From Aporhodopirellula aestuarii (GTDB taxonomy: Bacteria; Planctomycetota; Planctomycetia; Pirellulales; Pirellulaceae): a stretch of 34,982 nucleotides of DNA. The position numbers were made by a program, and so were the translations under genes. Within the stretch, counting starts at the first letter, position 1. The number at the start of each line of letters is the position of its first letter. Where the stretch lies: positions 1 through 34,982 of the forward strand of contig NZ_JAMQBK010000085.1 of assembly GCF_023701485.1 (NCBI RefSeq), in the 5' to 3' direction. The notes below the pieces were generated by a model, which saw only the letters and a program-made list of their open reading frames with translations, did not search any database and was not told the origin of the DNA. This document shows, one piece after another, positions 14,885-23,451 of this stretch.

Positions 14885-16318
14885 TCATCGATGCTCAAGC
14901 CGTTTTCCCCATGCTTGCAGCACCGACCGTCCGTACCGGGAAGCTACATTTTCTTGGTTACAGGGCCCTTGGGCCTCGACGATACGTCCAGACGGATCCA
15001 CCATCACGGTCGCTCGCGAACACGCGTAGTCGACATGAAAGATGTAGTGCCGGCCCGTGATGGCGTGATCCACAAAGCGTGCGACACAGTGATGCATGCG
15101 AGCCCCCTCATCGTAAATCTCCCCAGCACTTTCGAGCAATCGAATTCCCTTGGAATCAGGGAGGTCGATAGGCGGTTTTTGAGTCATCTGATTTCTATCC
15201 ATGTCACCATCATGCCCCCCTGTAATCTGCTCCCACCCGCGGTTTCGATGCCACTTGATACTCTTTCTCGCTAGGCCACCCAGCCGACCTTGGTGCGGAT
15301 ATGGGTATTCGAGCAGAAACGCCACGGCCTGTTGGATATCTGCCGTCCGCCTAAGACTCAGATTGGTTTGTAAGGCTTCGCCAACACGAACAACAGCATC
15401 AGCGATCTCTTGCCGCGTTGCATGCATAAAAAGCTCAACATTTTCGACTCGAGCAAACGCAGCGGATCGCAATTCTTCCGTCGGTGCCGGTCCATTCAAC
15501 AAGTCGAGGTACTCCGTTGCAAGGAGAAGCGTGGTGAGCACTACACGGTCGGTAATCGGTTTTTTCAAGTATTTCTGGGCAAGCATCGGTAGAAGGCGAG
15601 CAGGAACACCGCCGGGCAAATTCATAACGGTGCGACGTAGACTTCCATAGGAGAACCAAGTGGGCGAGATCAGACGTTGCCAGTTCTGTAGCTCTTTCAG
15701 CACAAAGCATTCAAAAGCGTCGACATCATTAATTCGTGCTGGATCGACACGCCAGCGGGACCACACGATTTCAGTAGCATAGGCAACAACCGCCGCGGCG
15801 GCTCGAAAACGTAAGATATCGCTGACGAGGTATCGGTTTTCGTAGAGTCGCTCGTCATGAGCAATTTTGGGCACGCCGCAACTGGCGGCAAAGATGGCTT
15901 TCTGCACTTTGAGATGCTTAGGATCCCCGGCCGCGATCCGCTGCTGGCAAAACGCCTTGACCGGTTGGGTCACGACCTGCCGTAGATCGCTGAGGGTTCG
16001 GCGACCAGATCTCCGATCACGCAATAGACAGCGAGCGACCTGACCGGGTAATCCTTTCTGCGAGATTAAGTCCGCGTGCAAAACGGGAAACGCGGCCTCC
16101 GGTTCAAACGCACCGCATCGGGGCCATAAGTCACATCGGTCACGACAGTCGCAGTTGGTAATCGGAAAAAGAAACTGTTGATGTTTCTCATCGGTGGTTA
16201 CGAGAAACCCTGTATTCCGGGAGAGCAAGAACGTCGTCGCAAGGCCGGAACCTTCGATTGTTAGCTGATCACGATGGCTCCGAACATGAATTCGAGGGAA
16301 AGGTTGGGGATTTTGCAT
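14885..16318 (-). CDS. PcfJ-like domain protein
   Basis: A 477-residue protein. The C-terminal part (about 385-477) matches the PcfJ-like family: a helical lead, then EGARMHHCVARFVDHAITGR, YIFHVDYACSRATVMVDPSG and VEAQGPCNQENVASRYG. PcfJ was named from a conjugative plasmid; the family also occurs in chromosomes and on mobile elements, and its biochemical role is not clear. The N-terminal region has a Cys cluster (NCDCRDRCDLWPRCGAF, about 55-71) that could bind zinc. The middle (about 100-370) is helical and unassigned. It is 190 bases upstream of the phosphatase gene on the same strand, so the two may be co-expressed. Confidence 0.75.
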   Translation of the reverse strand: MQNPQPFPRIHVRSHRDQLTIEGSGLATTFLLSRNTGFLVTTDEKHQQFLFPITNCDCRDRCDLWPRCGAFEPEAAFPVLHADLISQKGLPGQVARCLLRDRRSGRRTLSDLRQVVTQPVKAFCQQRIAAGDPKHLKVQKAIFAASCGVPKIAHDERLYENRYLVSDILRFRAAAAVVAYATEIVWSRWRVDPARINDVDAFECFVLKELQNWQRLISPTWFSYGSLRRTVMNLPGGVPARLLPMLAQKYLKKPITDRVVLTTLLLATEYLDLLNGPAPTEELRSAAFARVENVELFMHATRQEIADAVVRVGEALQTNLSLRRTADIQQAVAFLLEYPYPHQGRLGGLARKSIKWHRNRGWEQITGGHDGDMDRNQMTQKPPIDLPDSKGIRLLESAGEIYDEGARMHHCVARFVDHAITGRHYIFHVDYACSRATVMVDPSGRIVEAQGPCNQENVASRYGRSVLQAWGKRLEHR

Positions 16319-16795
16319 TTCTTATATCGATTGCCATTCCTAGTTTGTCTCAGCTGAAAACGGTGTTGTTAACGAAACGCATGCGCGCAATGGCTGTGAC
16401 AGAGGCTCTGCTCCTGTGGGTTTCAAGCTTTGCTCCCGCGATTAAGAAATCAGCGGTTGTCTTTGGAATTGCGCCCCATGATCGTGGCGGATTCTTAGGC
16501 CATCTGAAATTGGCCGCCGCCCACTGACGTCTTGTTGCTCAGCACACATCAAGAGGCCTCGTAGATTGTCACCCATCCGTAGTGAGTTCGTTTGGAGAAT
16601 AGCTGGACAGCGCCAACTAGCTGCGAATGCAAGCCCGAAGCGCAAGCGAGTGAGCAGGTTACGGCAATATCCCTCGCTAGCGCTTCGGGCTTGTAAAAAA
16701 GGACAAAACCCTCACCAGTTGGCGTCGTCCAGATAGTCACGTTTGACGAATCATGTTTTCTGATTTCACTCTCGATCATCAAGACTCACAAGCTC
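16319..16795. other. Intergenic region between divergent genes, with a 20-bp inverted repeat
   Basis: No gene that I can support. It separates the minus-strand PcfJ-like gene from the plus-strand genes to the right, so it should hold promoters for both. An inverted repeat (16631-16650 and 16673-16692) is listed separately. A 77-codon minus-strand frame at 16549-16782 runs straight through both arms and is probably not a gene. Confidence 0.5.
16631..16692. repeat. Inverted repeat, 20-bp arms
   Basis: AAGCCCGAAGCGCAAGCGAG (16631-16650) and CTCGCTAGCGCTTCGGGCTT (16673-16692) are reverse complements except at one position, with a 22-base loop. The RNA would form a strong hairpin. It looks like one of the dispersed intergenic palindromes seen in this bacterial group and is not flanked by a transposase gene. 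Confidence 0.75.
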
Positions 16796-17029
16796 ATGTC
16801 ACGCATCGCCTTTTGGATACTAGTTGCTGCCGGAATTCTTTTTCTACGCCCCATGTGGTTGCGGCAATGGCAGTACGAACAACAGATCCCTTTGCCACGG
16901 CCGACCATCGAATGGGTATCACCTGGACCGTATCCTGTGATCGATAGGGACTCACCGAACGGCTTGATACCACGTGATACGCACCTCCTCGACGCGGAGG
17001 AATCCATGCTCACGGAGGTGCATTATTAG
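16796..17029 (+). CDS. Small predicted membrane protein
   Basis: A 77-residue frame starting MSRIAFWILVAAGILFLRP, which gives one N-terminal membrane segment, followed by a Trp/Pro-rich soluble part (QQIPLPRPTIEWVSPGPYPV). I do not recognise it. No strong Shine-Dalgarno is visible and it is 397 bases upstream of the next gene, so it may be a separate unit or a false frame. It is kept because of the plausible membrane anchor and normal-looking amino acid use. Confidence 0.4.
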   Translation: MSRIAFWILVAAGILFLRPMWLRQWQYEQQIPLPRPTIEWVSPGPYPVIDRDSPNGLIPRDTHLLDAEESMLTEVHY

Positions 17030-17425
17030 TTGTCGCGGCACACGACGGGCTCGCTCTTGGCTGGTCCCGACTATCGATCGCTTGGCATGCCAGCTCAACC
17101 CTGGCGCAACGTTGCGGAATAGGCGGTCGTTCGGATTCCTGCGCGAATTCGCTCGATGCATCGCGATCTGCCACGTGATCGCTGAGGTGTCGACGGATAA
17201 CACTTTGCGTGTGACGGACAGTTCGCCGCAACAATCGGCGAAGTGTCACCGATCTGAGAACGCTTCGTTTCATTAGGTAGAGAACGCAACTCCACGCATG
17301 AAAGATGGGGTGAGTAAATGAAGAAATGACCGAGCGACTGCTCGTGTCTGTCATCAATTCGCATGACCAACGTTCTGACTGTGCAACATCACTACCACAA
17401 CAACAACACGCAGAGAAGCAATACG
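17030..17425 (+). other. Intergenic region upstream of the stator-like/vWA operon
   Basis: About 400 bases without a gene that I can support; open frames here on the minus strand are rich in Arg/Ser/Cys and look like shadows. The promoter of the five-gene operon should be here. The last part before 17426 is an A/C-rich tract (CACTACCACAACAACAACAC) just ahead of a weak GAGAAG ribosome site. Confidence 0.45.
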
Positions 17426-17941
17426 ATGCCAAAACAACAACTCCGTCTTCAATTGCCCTCACGCCCCAAACGAACTGGCGAATTGACCAATACCCATACC
17501 GCCGAAGCGGCTATCGAATCATCGATCTCACGCCAGCAAAACCCTGGCATGTTGGCTAGGCTTTTCGACGGCGGCAAGATGCGTCAAGTACGTGCTGACC
17601 TAGAAAGGATTGAACAGGAGCATGCACAGGAGCTCGCAATCTCGCGTGTCGAAGCCGCAGGTCAAAGTCGCATCGCGGATCTACACCGCGAAGGCGACCG
17701 GATGTCAGCTGAAATCCGTAACAGGCACAACGCTCGTAGTGGGATGCTTGCCAAACAGCAAGCCGAAGTAAGCAGCCGTGGGATCCTGGATCAGCTTGAA
17801 TGCGAAAAAGACTTGCTTAAATACATCGCCGAATCGGATTGCAGCTCCATCGACAAGCAAGATTTGATGGAGATCGCAGAAGCGATGACGAGTGAACAAT
17901 TGAAATCGATCACACGTGATTCCATTCGACTTCCTCGATAA
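17426..17941 (+). CDS. Small coiled-coil protein A of the stator-like/vWA operon
   Basis: A 171-residue cytoplasmic protein. The ATG at 17426 is preferred over 17363 because GAGAAG lies just upstream and the extra N-terminus is low-complexity His/Asn. After a basic N-terminus and NPGMLARLFDGGKMRQ (about 43-57), a helical segment follows (RADLERIEQEHAQELAISR). A later helical stretch (LDQLECEKDLLKYIAES) leads to a short acidic and helical end (KQDLMEIAEAMTSEQLKSI). It shares its plan and the SGLL/PGML-x-x-L core with the next gene, so the two look like paralogs. No membrane segment; family unknown. The next gene starts 64 bases on. Confidence 0.65.
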   Translation: MPKQQLRLQLPSRPKRTGELTNTHTAEAAIESSISRQQNPGMLARLFDGGKMRQVRADLERIEQEHAQELAISRVEAAGQSRIADLHREGDRMSAEIRNRHNARSGMLAKQQAEVSSRGILDQLECEKDLLKYIAESDCSSIDKQDLMEIAEAMTSEQLKSITRDSIRLPR

Positions 17942-18005
17942 ACGTCCCGAAACCAACGAAACCATTTTTATCAATTCACCCCCAACTTCAGAGATATCAA
18001 ACACC

Positions 18006-18491
18006 ATGAATCCTCAAAGCCAAACTGCTAAATCACAAAAGCTGAGCCGTCGAGCGGATGATGTCTTGCGTCCACGCAGTGGCTTGTTGGGGCAGTTGGG
18101 CAAAAGCCGTCGACAACGTGAAGCCGAGCGCCAATCGACCGATCGCATTCTGGAAGTCGCCCGTGAAGTACAGCAGGCACAGTCGGCCGAAGCGGCTCGG
18201 GTCTGTCGACTAAACGATCAGTACGAACAAGAGGACGAACACAACCTCAGAGTAATCGAGCATCGCGAGGCGATGATGGCGTTGCAATCTGGTGGGAACA
18301 AAGCAGGCTTCAAGTCAGCGGTTGACATCATGGCGGCAAAGTCACACCTGATAGGAGAGCTCAATGCCATGCAGGGAATCGATGACGAACGGCGAGACAA
18401 AGTGGTTGATTTGATTGCGGAAATCCATCGAGCTGCCGCCCAACGAACCCTCGCGTTGAACCAAGACGCGGTAGCCCCCGAGGACGAATAG
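18006..18491 (+). CDS. Small coiled-coil protein B of the stator-like/vWA operon
   Basis: A 161-residue protein starting MNPQSQTAKSQKLS; the ATG at 18006 is favoured over the extension from 17916, which overlaps the previous gene. RPRSGLLGQLGKSRRQRE (about 22-39) parallels the corresponding region of protein A. A long charged helix follows (STDRILEVAREVQQAQ, YEQEDEHNLRVIEHRE), then a helical C-terminus (GIDDERRDKVVDLIAEIHRA). Probably a cytoplasmic partner of the downstream membrane proteins. No family recognised. Confidence 0.65.
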   Translation: MNPQSQTAKSQKLSRRADDVLRPRSGLLGQLGKSRRQREAERQSTDRILEVAREVQQAQSAEAARVCRLNDQYEQEDEHNLRVIEHREAMMALQSGGNKAGFKSAVDIMAAKSHLIGELNAMQGIDDERRDKVVDLIAEIHRAAAQRTLALNQDAVAPEDE

Positions 18492-18659
18492 CAAAGTATG
18501 GGGACGTACCTTCCTACCAATGAGGTCGCCCACATGAACTCCAAAAACAGTGAATATCAGCGAGACCGACAATGGGTTGCCCTTGGTTGTTGCGAAAAGT
18601 GACAAAGTCCCCGGGCTAACACGATACGATTCGAGACAAACTTACCCACTATCAAAACC

Positions 18660-19478
18660 ATGAGAAAACAAGCACCGGGACTCGCACATAGCTGGGAAGG
18701 ACAACTCAGTCTGTTGGTCGCGATCTTGTTTCTACAACTCCTCGCGGTGTGGGCTCCGCTCTTAACGCTTGCGACCATCTTCCCGTTAGCCATCCTTGGA
18801 ACATCAACGCAATCGTCCGCCAGTAACGGGACGCGGGCGTCACGATTCTACCTAACTTGTTTGTTGATCGCAGGAACATCGCTGCTAGGTGAGATGCGCG
18901 AACTCTCACAACTCTTGGCTACATCCAGTGAAGACGAGGTGACCAATCCGCTTACCATACTCGCGGGTGTCTTGCCTGGCTTATCTTTGCGGGTTGCCGT
19001 TCCTTTCTCGGCCGGCCTCGTTGGCTTGATCGTGTTTGGTCAGATCGATGCAGAAACGCGTGATTCCGAAGATGCGAGAGTGTCTAAGTCGTGGCTCGCA
19101 GAAATGCAGATCTTTATGCAGAAGAGCGACGCACCCAAACAGGTTGTCGACTACCTGGACAAACTTGCCAAACGAGTCAAAACCGTATCGAACAACTACG
19201 ACAAGCTCGCTCGCGCAGCCAATTCTTCAGAAAGTGCGATGAAGGAAGTAGCGGACGTATGCCATTCCCTAAACTCCCAAATGAAGTCGCTCTACCAAGA
19301 GCTTGAAAAGGGGCAGCATGAGATGGCAAACACTCGATCTGAAATATCGGGTGTGGCAGCAGAACTCGGGCAGCTTCAGACTCAAGTAGACGAGATGGGG
19401 GTCGTCTTGGATCAATTCGCTGAGATCGCAGAACATCAAGTGATGCAGTATCGGCCCCACCAGGAGCAACGGGTATGA
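18660..19478 (+). CDS. MotA/TolQ/ZorA-like three-TM protein with long coiled-coil tail
   Basis: A 272-residue membrane protein. Hydrophobic segments lie at about 15-47, 63-86 (FYLTCLLIAGTSLLGEM) and 99-128 (GLSLRVAVPFSAGLVGLIVF). The last two resemble the channel helices of MotA/TolQ/ExbB, in which small residues line the pore. Residues about 140-262 form a continuous coiled coil (VVDYLDKLAKRVKTVSNNYD, ELGQLQTQVDEMGVVLDQF). Three or so TM helices plus a long cytoplasmic helical tail is the ZorA design. The next gene overlaps it by 4 bases and has the matching MotB-type anchor. Assignment is by architecture and helix pattern, not a confirmed profile match. Confidence 0.6.
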   Translation: MRKQAPGLAHSWEGQLSLLVAILFLQLLAVWAPLLTLATIFPLAILGTSTQSSASNGTRASRFYLTCLLIAGTSLLGEMRELSQLLATSSEDEVTNPLTILAGVLPGLSLRVAVPFSAGLVGLIVFGQIDAETRDSEDARVSKSWLAEMQIFMQKSDAPKQVVDYLDKLAKRVKTVSNNYDKLARAANSSESAMKEVADVCHSLNSQMKSLYQELEKGQHEMANTRSEISGVAAELGQLQTQVDEMGVVLDQFAEIAEHQVMQYRPHQEQRV

Positions 19479-20365
19479 TTGGGAGCAGGCATCAGGCGGC
19501 ATCTTGGATCGGTTGGGCAACGGCGGACGCGATAATTGGCGGCACGGCGATGTTCGGTTTTCTGGCGATCACGATGATCGCAACGCTTGTTCATAATCAC
19601 AATCTAGCCCGCTCATCGAACACGAAACTTGCTCAGCTCGAAGGCTCACTCAAGCAAGCGTCTGCCGAGCTGAGCAGAAGCCGCGAAGAGCTGACGAAAG
19701 CGGAGACGGATTCGCGCAAGTGGGCCCAACTACTTGATGAATCAAACCACCGAGAGCAACTCGCGCGGCGGCGTCAGGCAGAGCATGAGCGTGTCTTGCG
19801 TCAGGAACTGTTGGGTATGCAAGGCTCGATGTCAGCCACCGTGTTTGTCGTGGATATCTCTGAGAGTGTTGGGGTTCCCATGGCACCAGGGACGGAGCGT
19901 CCCAATTGGGGTGGCGACGGGACAGCGTGGGGATTCATTCGCAATCAGGTTCAATCGTATATCGAACACTTGCCCGTCGACCAGTTTCGCGTCATCGCAT
20001 TCAATCACCGGTACGTAGAGTTCCCCAATCGTTCCTCCTGGGCCAAGCGGCCTGCAGAACTTCCGGAACTCGCCGACTTCCTCGATTCGCTGACGCCAAC
20101 CGGCACGACCGGAACCGAGTTGGCGTTGCGCCGCGCCGCAGAGTGGCGCCCCACCTCCATTGTACTGATCACCGACGGAGCACCGAGCGGCTCAGATGGC
20201 GTGTTTGATCCAGCACAAGTCGACCGCATCCTTCGATGGGTTGAGTCAGATGAGTTTACAATCCCAATCAACGTCGTTGCCATCAATAACTACTTCGAGC
20301 CCGACTTTGGAAGATTTCTTACTCAACTAGCAGCTGCGAGTGGCGGGAGCTTTATTGGCTTATGA
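19475..20365 (+). CDS. MotB/ZorB-like anchor fused to a von Willebrand A domain
   Basis: A 296-residue protein. One membrane helix (about 12-40) reads WATADAIIGGTAMFGFLAIT, with Asp18 near its start, as in the proton-accepting helix of MotB, ExbD and ZorB. A coiled coil follows (about 48-112, LEGSLKQASAELSRSREELT). The rest (about 120-296) is a vWA domain with a full MIDAS: DISES (D127, S129, S131), Thr residues at TGTTGTE (about 209-215) and VLITDGAPS (D234). In MotB/ZorB this place holds an OmpA-like peptidoglycan-binding domain. AGGAG lies 8 bases upstream of the ATG, which overlaps the previous stop (ATGA). The vWA call is strong; the stator role is inferred. Confidence 0.75.
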   Translation: MIGSRHQAASWIGWATADAIIGGTAMFGFLAITMIATLVHNHNLARSSNTKLAQLEGSLKQASAELSRSREELTKAETDSRKWAQLLDESNHREQLARRRQAEHERVLRQELLGMQGSMSATVFVVDISESVGVPMAPGTERPNWGGDGTAWGFIRNQVQSYIEHLPVDQFRVIAFNHRYVEFPNRSSWAKRPAELPELADFLDSLTPTGTTGTELALRRAAEWRPTSIVLITDGAPSGSDGVFDPAQVDRILRWVESDEFTIPINVVAINNYFEPDFGRFLTQLAAASGGSFIGL

Positions 20366-21132
20366 TGAACCGATCAAAGATCACTGCTGTCCTGAGAATC
20401 CTCACGGTCCGCCGCGAGAAAATTTGCTTGCTACTGCTTGCGTGCTGGTATTCCCTTCGTCTGTGTGTCAAGAAAGCACAGATGAAACGCCTTGAGAGAG
20501 AGGCCACCTGGCACAGGATCACAGGACAGAAACCCGATCCGAAGCTGTCGTTCTTTGACTATGCCACCGATCCCGATTTCTTTGATCAGCTCGCGAAGGA
20601 ACGGACGTGGACGACCGAACTTTATGACGCGGTAAGCGAGCTTCGACAGCAACGCCGTGTCTATCAAACAGCGATCGGCAAGAGACTCTTCCACACATCA
20701 CTTTGTCGGCTAACCAGCATCGCATGTGAGCCCCATGGTACCGAGAAATTTGAGGAAGATGGAAAGAGGCGATTCGACAACAGCGGCATGAACCAAACAC
20801 CCCAAACCGACCAGCCTATTTCGCTTCGTGATGGAATTCTGACGTGGCTACAATTCGCCGGTGCCGACCAAGGTACCGCAAGTCGTCGAACACTGCTTCT
20901 GGCACAAAGCCACCTCACGCTTCTGCGTGATCTCCCGGTGAGTGTTCCTAAACCCGTCGTGCGTCCCGATGGACACGAAAAGCTTTCGCGAGAGCTGGAC
21001 GAGAAAATGAAAACACAGACGGTTCGCAGCTTACGGCATGCGATGCAGGGCGAGTTTATACGACAGGAACTTATCTTGGATTCGCTACGAACGCTGGAGC
21101 AGGTCTCCGAAATGGCTCCTGCTGAGACTTAG
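20362..21132 (+). CDS. One-TM hypothetical protein ending the stator-like/vWA operon
   Basis: A 256-residue protein whose ATG overlaps the vWA gene stop by 4 bases; a second ATG follows directly. One hydrophobic segment (KICLLLLACWYSLRLCV, about 20-36) is followed by a soluble, mostly helical part (KLSFFDYATDPDFFDQL, LRDGILTWLQFAGADQG, LRHAMQGEFIRQELI). No family recognised. Tight coupling implies a function with the two preceding membrane proteins, perhaps as a third component at the membrane. The frame ends about 85 bases before the remnant transposase, so the operon boundary coincides with mobile DNA. Confidence 0.65.
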   Translation: MMNRSKITAVLRILTVRREKICLLLLACWYSLRLCVKKAQMKRLEREATWHRITGQKPDPKLSFFDYATDPDFFDQLAKERTWTTELYDAVSELRQQRRVYQTAIGKRLFHTSLCRLTSIACEPHGTEKFEEDGKRRFDNSGMNQTPQTDQPISLRDGILTWLQFAGADQGTASRRTLLLAQSHLTLLRDLPVSVPKPVVRPDGHEKLSRELDEKMKTQTVRSLRHAMQGEFIRQELILDSLRTLEQVSEMAPAET

Positions 21133-21217
21133 AACCTATCCGAAAGTCCGTGTACAGACCGGAGATATGGGTGGCGATTTTTGCAGTAATCATACTTGTC
21201 ACTTTTCAGAATCGAAT

Positions 21218-21585
21218 ATGGGCTGGAAAGAGTTCTATCGAGTGTCCCGACAAGAAGAGTTTGTCCGCTTGGCAGAAGCCGACGAGGGCAATTTCAGCAA
21301 ACTGTGCGCGTTTAGGTATCTCACATAAGACCGCCTACAAATAGCGGAAGCGTCACCGAGTTTCCCCCGAAGAAACTCTGACGGATCGCTCGCGAGAACC
21401 TCACCGATCTCCAATCCAGACACTGGCGGAGACCGAGCAGAAGGTGCTGCAGGTCCGCGATGCTCACCCGGCTTGGGGCGGCTTCAAGGGCGAGTTCGCG
21501 TTGAGCAACAAAGCCTATTACTACCCGCTAACCCGGCTGGATGATCACTCCCGGTTTTCCCTGGGGATCGTTGCAGTTCGCGGAC
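21218..21585 (+). pseudogene. Decayed IS481-type transposase
   Basis: Pieces of one transposase survive in different frames. First MGWKEFYRVSRQEEFVRLAE with FSKLCA (21218 on), the N-terminal helix-turn-helix; after a frame change RLGISHKTAYK. Then SREPHRSPIQT and QKVLQVRDAHPAWG, and after an apparent deletion FKGEFALS with YYPLTRLDDHSRFSLGI, part of the DDE core. IS481/IS3-family transposases have these blocks in this order. Frameshifts, an internal deletion and loss of the C-terminus make it non-functional. Homology fades near 21585; nothing recognisable is in 21590-21820. Confidence 0.75.
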
Positions 21586-21821
21586 CGGCGTCCGGATGGA
21601 GCCATGACTCCCCTAACAAAAAAGCTATGCTGTTTGTAAAAAACCGCGCCCAGTTAGCTGAAGAATGGGGCCTAGTTAGATAGAGACGTTCGCAAAGAAA
21701 TCGAGCTTGCTCTCGAAACGGTCATCGCGTTCATTTGATCGCGAACCAAAACTAAGGCGTGCCCTTCTTCGTGACTTATCTTGGGTCCGCCATCGGTTTC
21801 TGTTGTTCAAGAGATATATTC

Positions 21822-23294
21822 ATGGCGAGCATATTTAAACGGTGCAGAACAGTGCCGATCCCCAAGGGGGCAACCTTTCAAGAGACTTTACGCAAGATCC
21901 CACGCGGAGCTGTCATCCAGAACGGCATCGCATCGTGGTCGGATCGACGCGGCGTTCAAATTGGTGGCCCGGTAGCTGATGACGGACGACACGCCGTGTT
22001 GCGTGAGGCCACGTGGACTGAAGGCAACGTAACTCGGGTTGGTGCTGTAGTTCCGGCTGGTGATCGGATCATCCTCAGCGTGGATCGTTGCTACTCAGCG
22101 AAATTCCGCAATGAGAGAGGAAAATGGAAACGCCAATCAACTGGAACCAGCGATCGAGACGCAGCCAAACAAATCGCGGCGAAGTGGGAGGCGGACGCTC
22201 AAAGAAGACGAACCGGCGTGATCGATACCGTATTAGAGGAACTGGCAGCTCAAGCGGAAAAGCCTCTCGTTGAACAGATTGATGCCTTTATCCGGTTCCG
22301 AGCAACCCAGGGCGGAACGGAAGAGCATCGCTCCCGAACCAGAAAGCACATCGAAGAGTTTGCGGATGCGGGCAAATGGGAGAACATCGCCAACATTCAT
22401 GCGGACGATGTCACGTCGCACGTCGAAACAATGAGTGCGGCAGGCGCGTCCGCACGGACGATCCAAGGCAAATTGCAATCGATCAAGTCCTTCACGAAAT
22501 GGTTGGCCGAAAATCACCGACTACGGGTCAATCCTCTTTCCATGATCCGCAAACCGGATCCTAAGTCCGATCGTCGGCACGAACGCCGTATGTTGCTACC
22601 TGACGAATGGAGATGGCTGCAGTCATCGATACTCAAACTCGGCATCGAGCGCAACAGCATGACGGCAAGTGAGCGGGTGCTCCTTTATCGCACGGTCATT
22701 CAAACTGGGTTGCGAGCAACCGAAATTCATCAACTGACGAGAAACAAAATGATCCTGTCTAATGAAAAGCCTCACGTCCTCTGCAAGGCATCTGGGACGA
22801 AGAATCGCAAGATGGCCAAACAATACATCGACGCGGGCTTGGCAGACGACCTTCGGAACCACGTCGCGACCAAACATCCAACGGCACCTGTGTTCTCGAT
22901 CGGCAGCAAAGAGGAGCTCTCGCGAACGTTGGAATTGGACCTCGAGGGCGCGCGACAAGCATGGCTCGACTCGCTTAACGGCGAAGAGAGAATTGAAGCG
23001 GAATCGAAGGATTTCCTACTGCGAACCAACCACGACGGAGAACATCTCGTATTTCATTCTCTTCGTCACACCTGCGGGGCATGGCTTGCGATGGCTGGTG
23101 AGCACGTCAAAACGGTTCAAACCGTCATGCGTCATGGTTCAGTCACGTTGACGATGGACTGCTATGGACACATTTTCCCAGGGCAGGCAGAGAACGCGGT
23201 TGGCAAGTTGGCAGCGATGATGGGTGACCATCCTTTGGGCACCATATTGGGCACCACGGCCACGGCGGGACCTCGCGGCGTGGTGGCGGGATAG
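21822..23294 (+). CDS. Tyrosine-type site-specific recombinase (integrase)
   Basis: A 490-residue integrase. From the ATG at 21822 (AGAG just upstream) there is an N-terminal extension, a SAM-like core-binding domain (about 145-240: PLVEQIDAFIRFRATQGG, IQGKLQSIKSFTKWLAENHR) and a catalytic domain with the full set: R298 in QTGLRATEI, Lys in LCKASGTKNRK, H412 and R415 in FHSLRHTCG, H438 in MRHGS and Y448 in MDCYGHIF. It cuts and rejoins DNA through a 3'-phosphotyrosine link. It reads toward the tRNA-Leu half, 116 bases beyond its stop, and a deleted paralog faces it from the other side. It appears intact. Confidence 0.92.
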   Translation: MASIFKRCRTVPIPKGATFQETLRKIPRGAVIQNGIASWSDRRGVQIGGPVADDGRHAVLREATWTEGNVTRVGAVVPAGDRIILSVDRCYSAKFRNERGKWKRQSTGTSDRDAAKQIAAKWEADAQRRRTGVIDTVLEELAAQAEKPLVEQIDAFIRFRATQGGTEEHRSRTRKHIEEFADAGKWENIANIHADDVTSHVETMSAAGASARTIQGKLQSIKSFTKWLAENHRLRVNPLSMIRKPDPKSDRRHERRMLLPDEWRWLQSSILKLGIERNSMTASERVLLYRTVIQTGLRATEIHQLTRNKMILSNEKPHVLCKASGTKNRKMAKQYIDAGLADDLRNHVATKHPTAPVFSIGSKEELSRTLELDLEGARQAWLDSLNGEERIEAESKDFLLRTNHDGEHLVFHSLRHTCGAWLAMAGEHVKTVQTVMRHGSVTLTMDCYGHIFPGQAENAVGKLAAMMGDHPLGTILGTTATAGPRGVVAG

Positions 23295-23410
23295 GAGCGA
23301 CAGACTGATCCGCCGAATCCCAGTTTGGTGCAGGAAAACATTAGGTAAGGCGTGTTATGGCGACGTCCTGGCGTGACACGTCCCACGACCGTCCTCACCC
23401 CCCCTATACC

Positions 23411-23451
23411 GATTTTAAATCCCCTGTGTCTGCCAATTCCACCACCTGGGC
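23411..23451 (-). pseudogene. 5' half of tRNA-Leu(UAA), likely attachment-site remnant
   Basis: On the minus strand, from 23451, the sequence runs GCCCAGGTGGTGGAATTGGC then AGACACAGGGGATTTAAAATC. That is a tRNA-Leu acceptor 5' strand (GCCCAGG), D-arm, and anticodon arm with loop TTTAAAA (anticodon TAA). After AAAATC the sequence changes to GGTATAGG, and no matching stem, variable arm, T-loop (GGTTCGA) or closing CCTGGGC follows. So the gene is cut in or just after the anticodon loop. Integrases commonly cross over in tRNA genes, including this arm, so this is probably one end of an integration event or a duplicated att site. The intact tRNA is not in the window. Confidence 0.7.

Noticed and set aside
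16549-16782. 77-codon minus-strand frame
   Set aside because: It reads through both arms of the 16631-16692 inverted repeat and has no other support.
18660-20365. A standard Zorya system
   Set aside because: The second protein ends in a vWA domain rather than OmpA, and no ZorC, ZorD or ZorE helicase/nuclease gene follows, so only a ZorAB-like label is justified.
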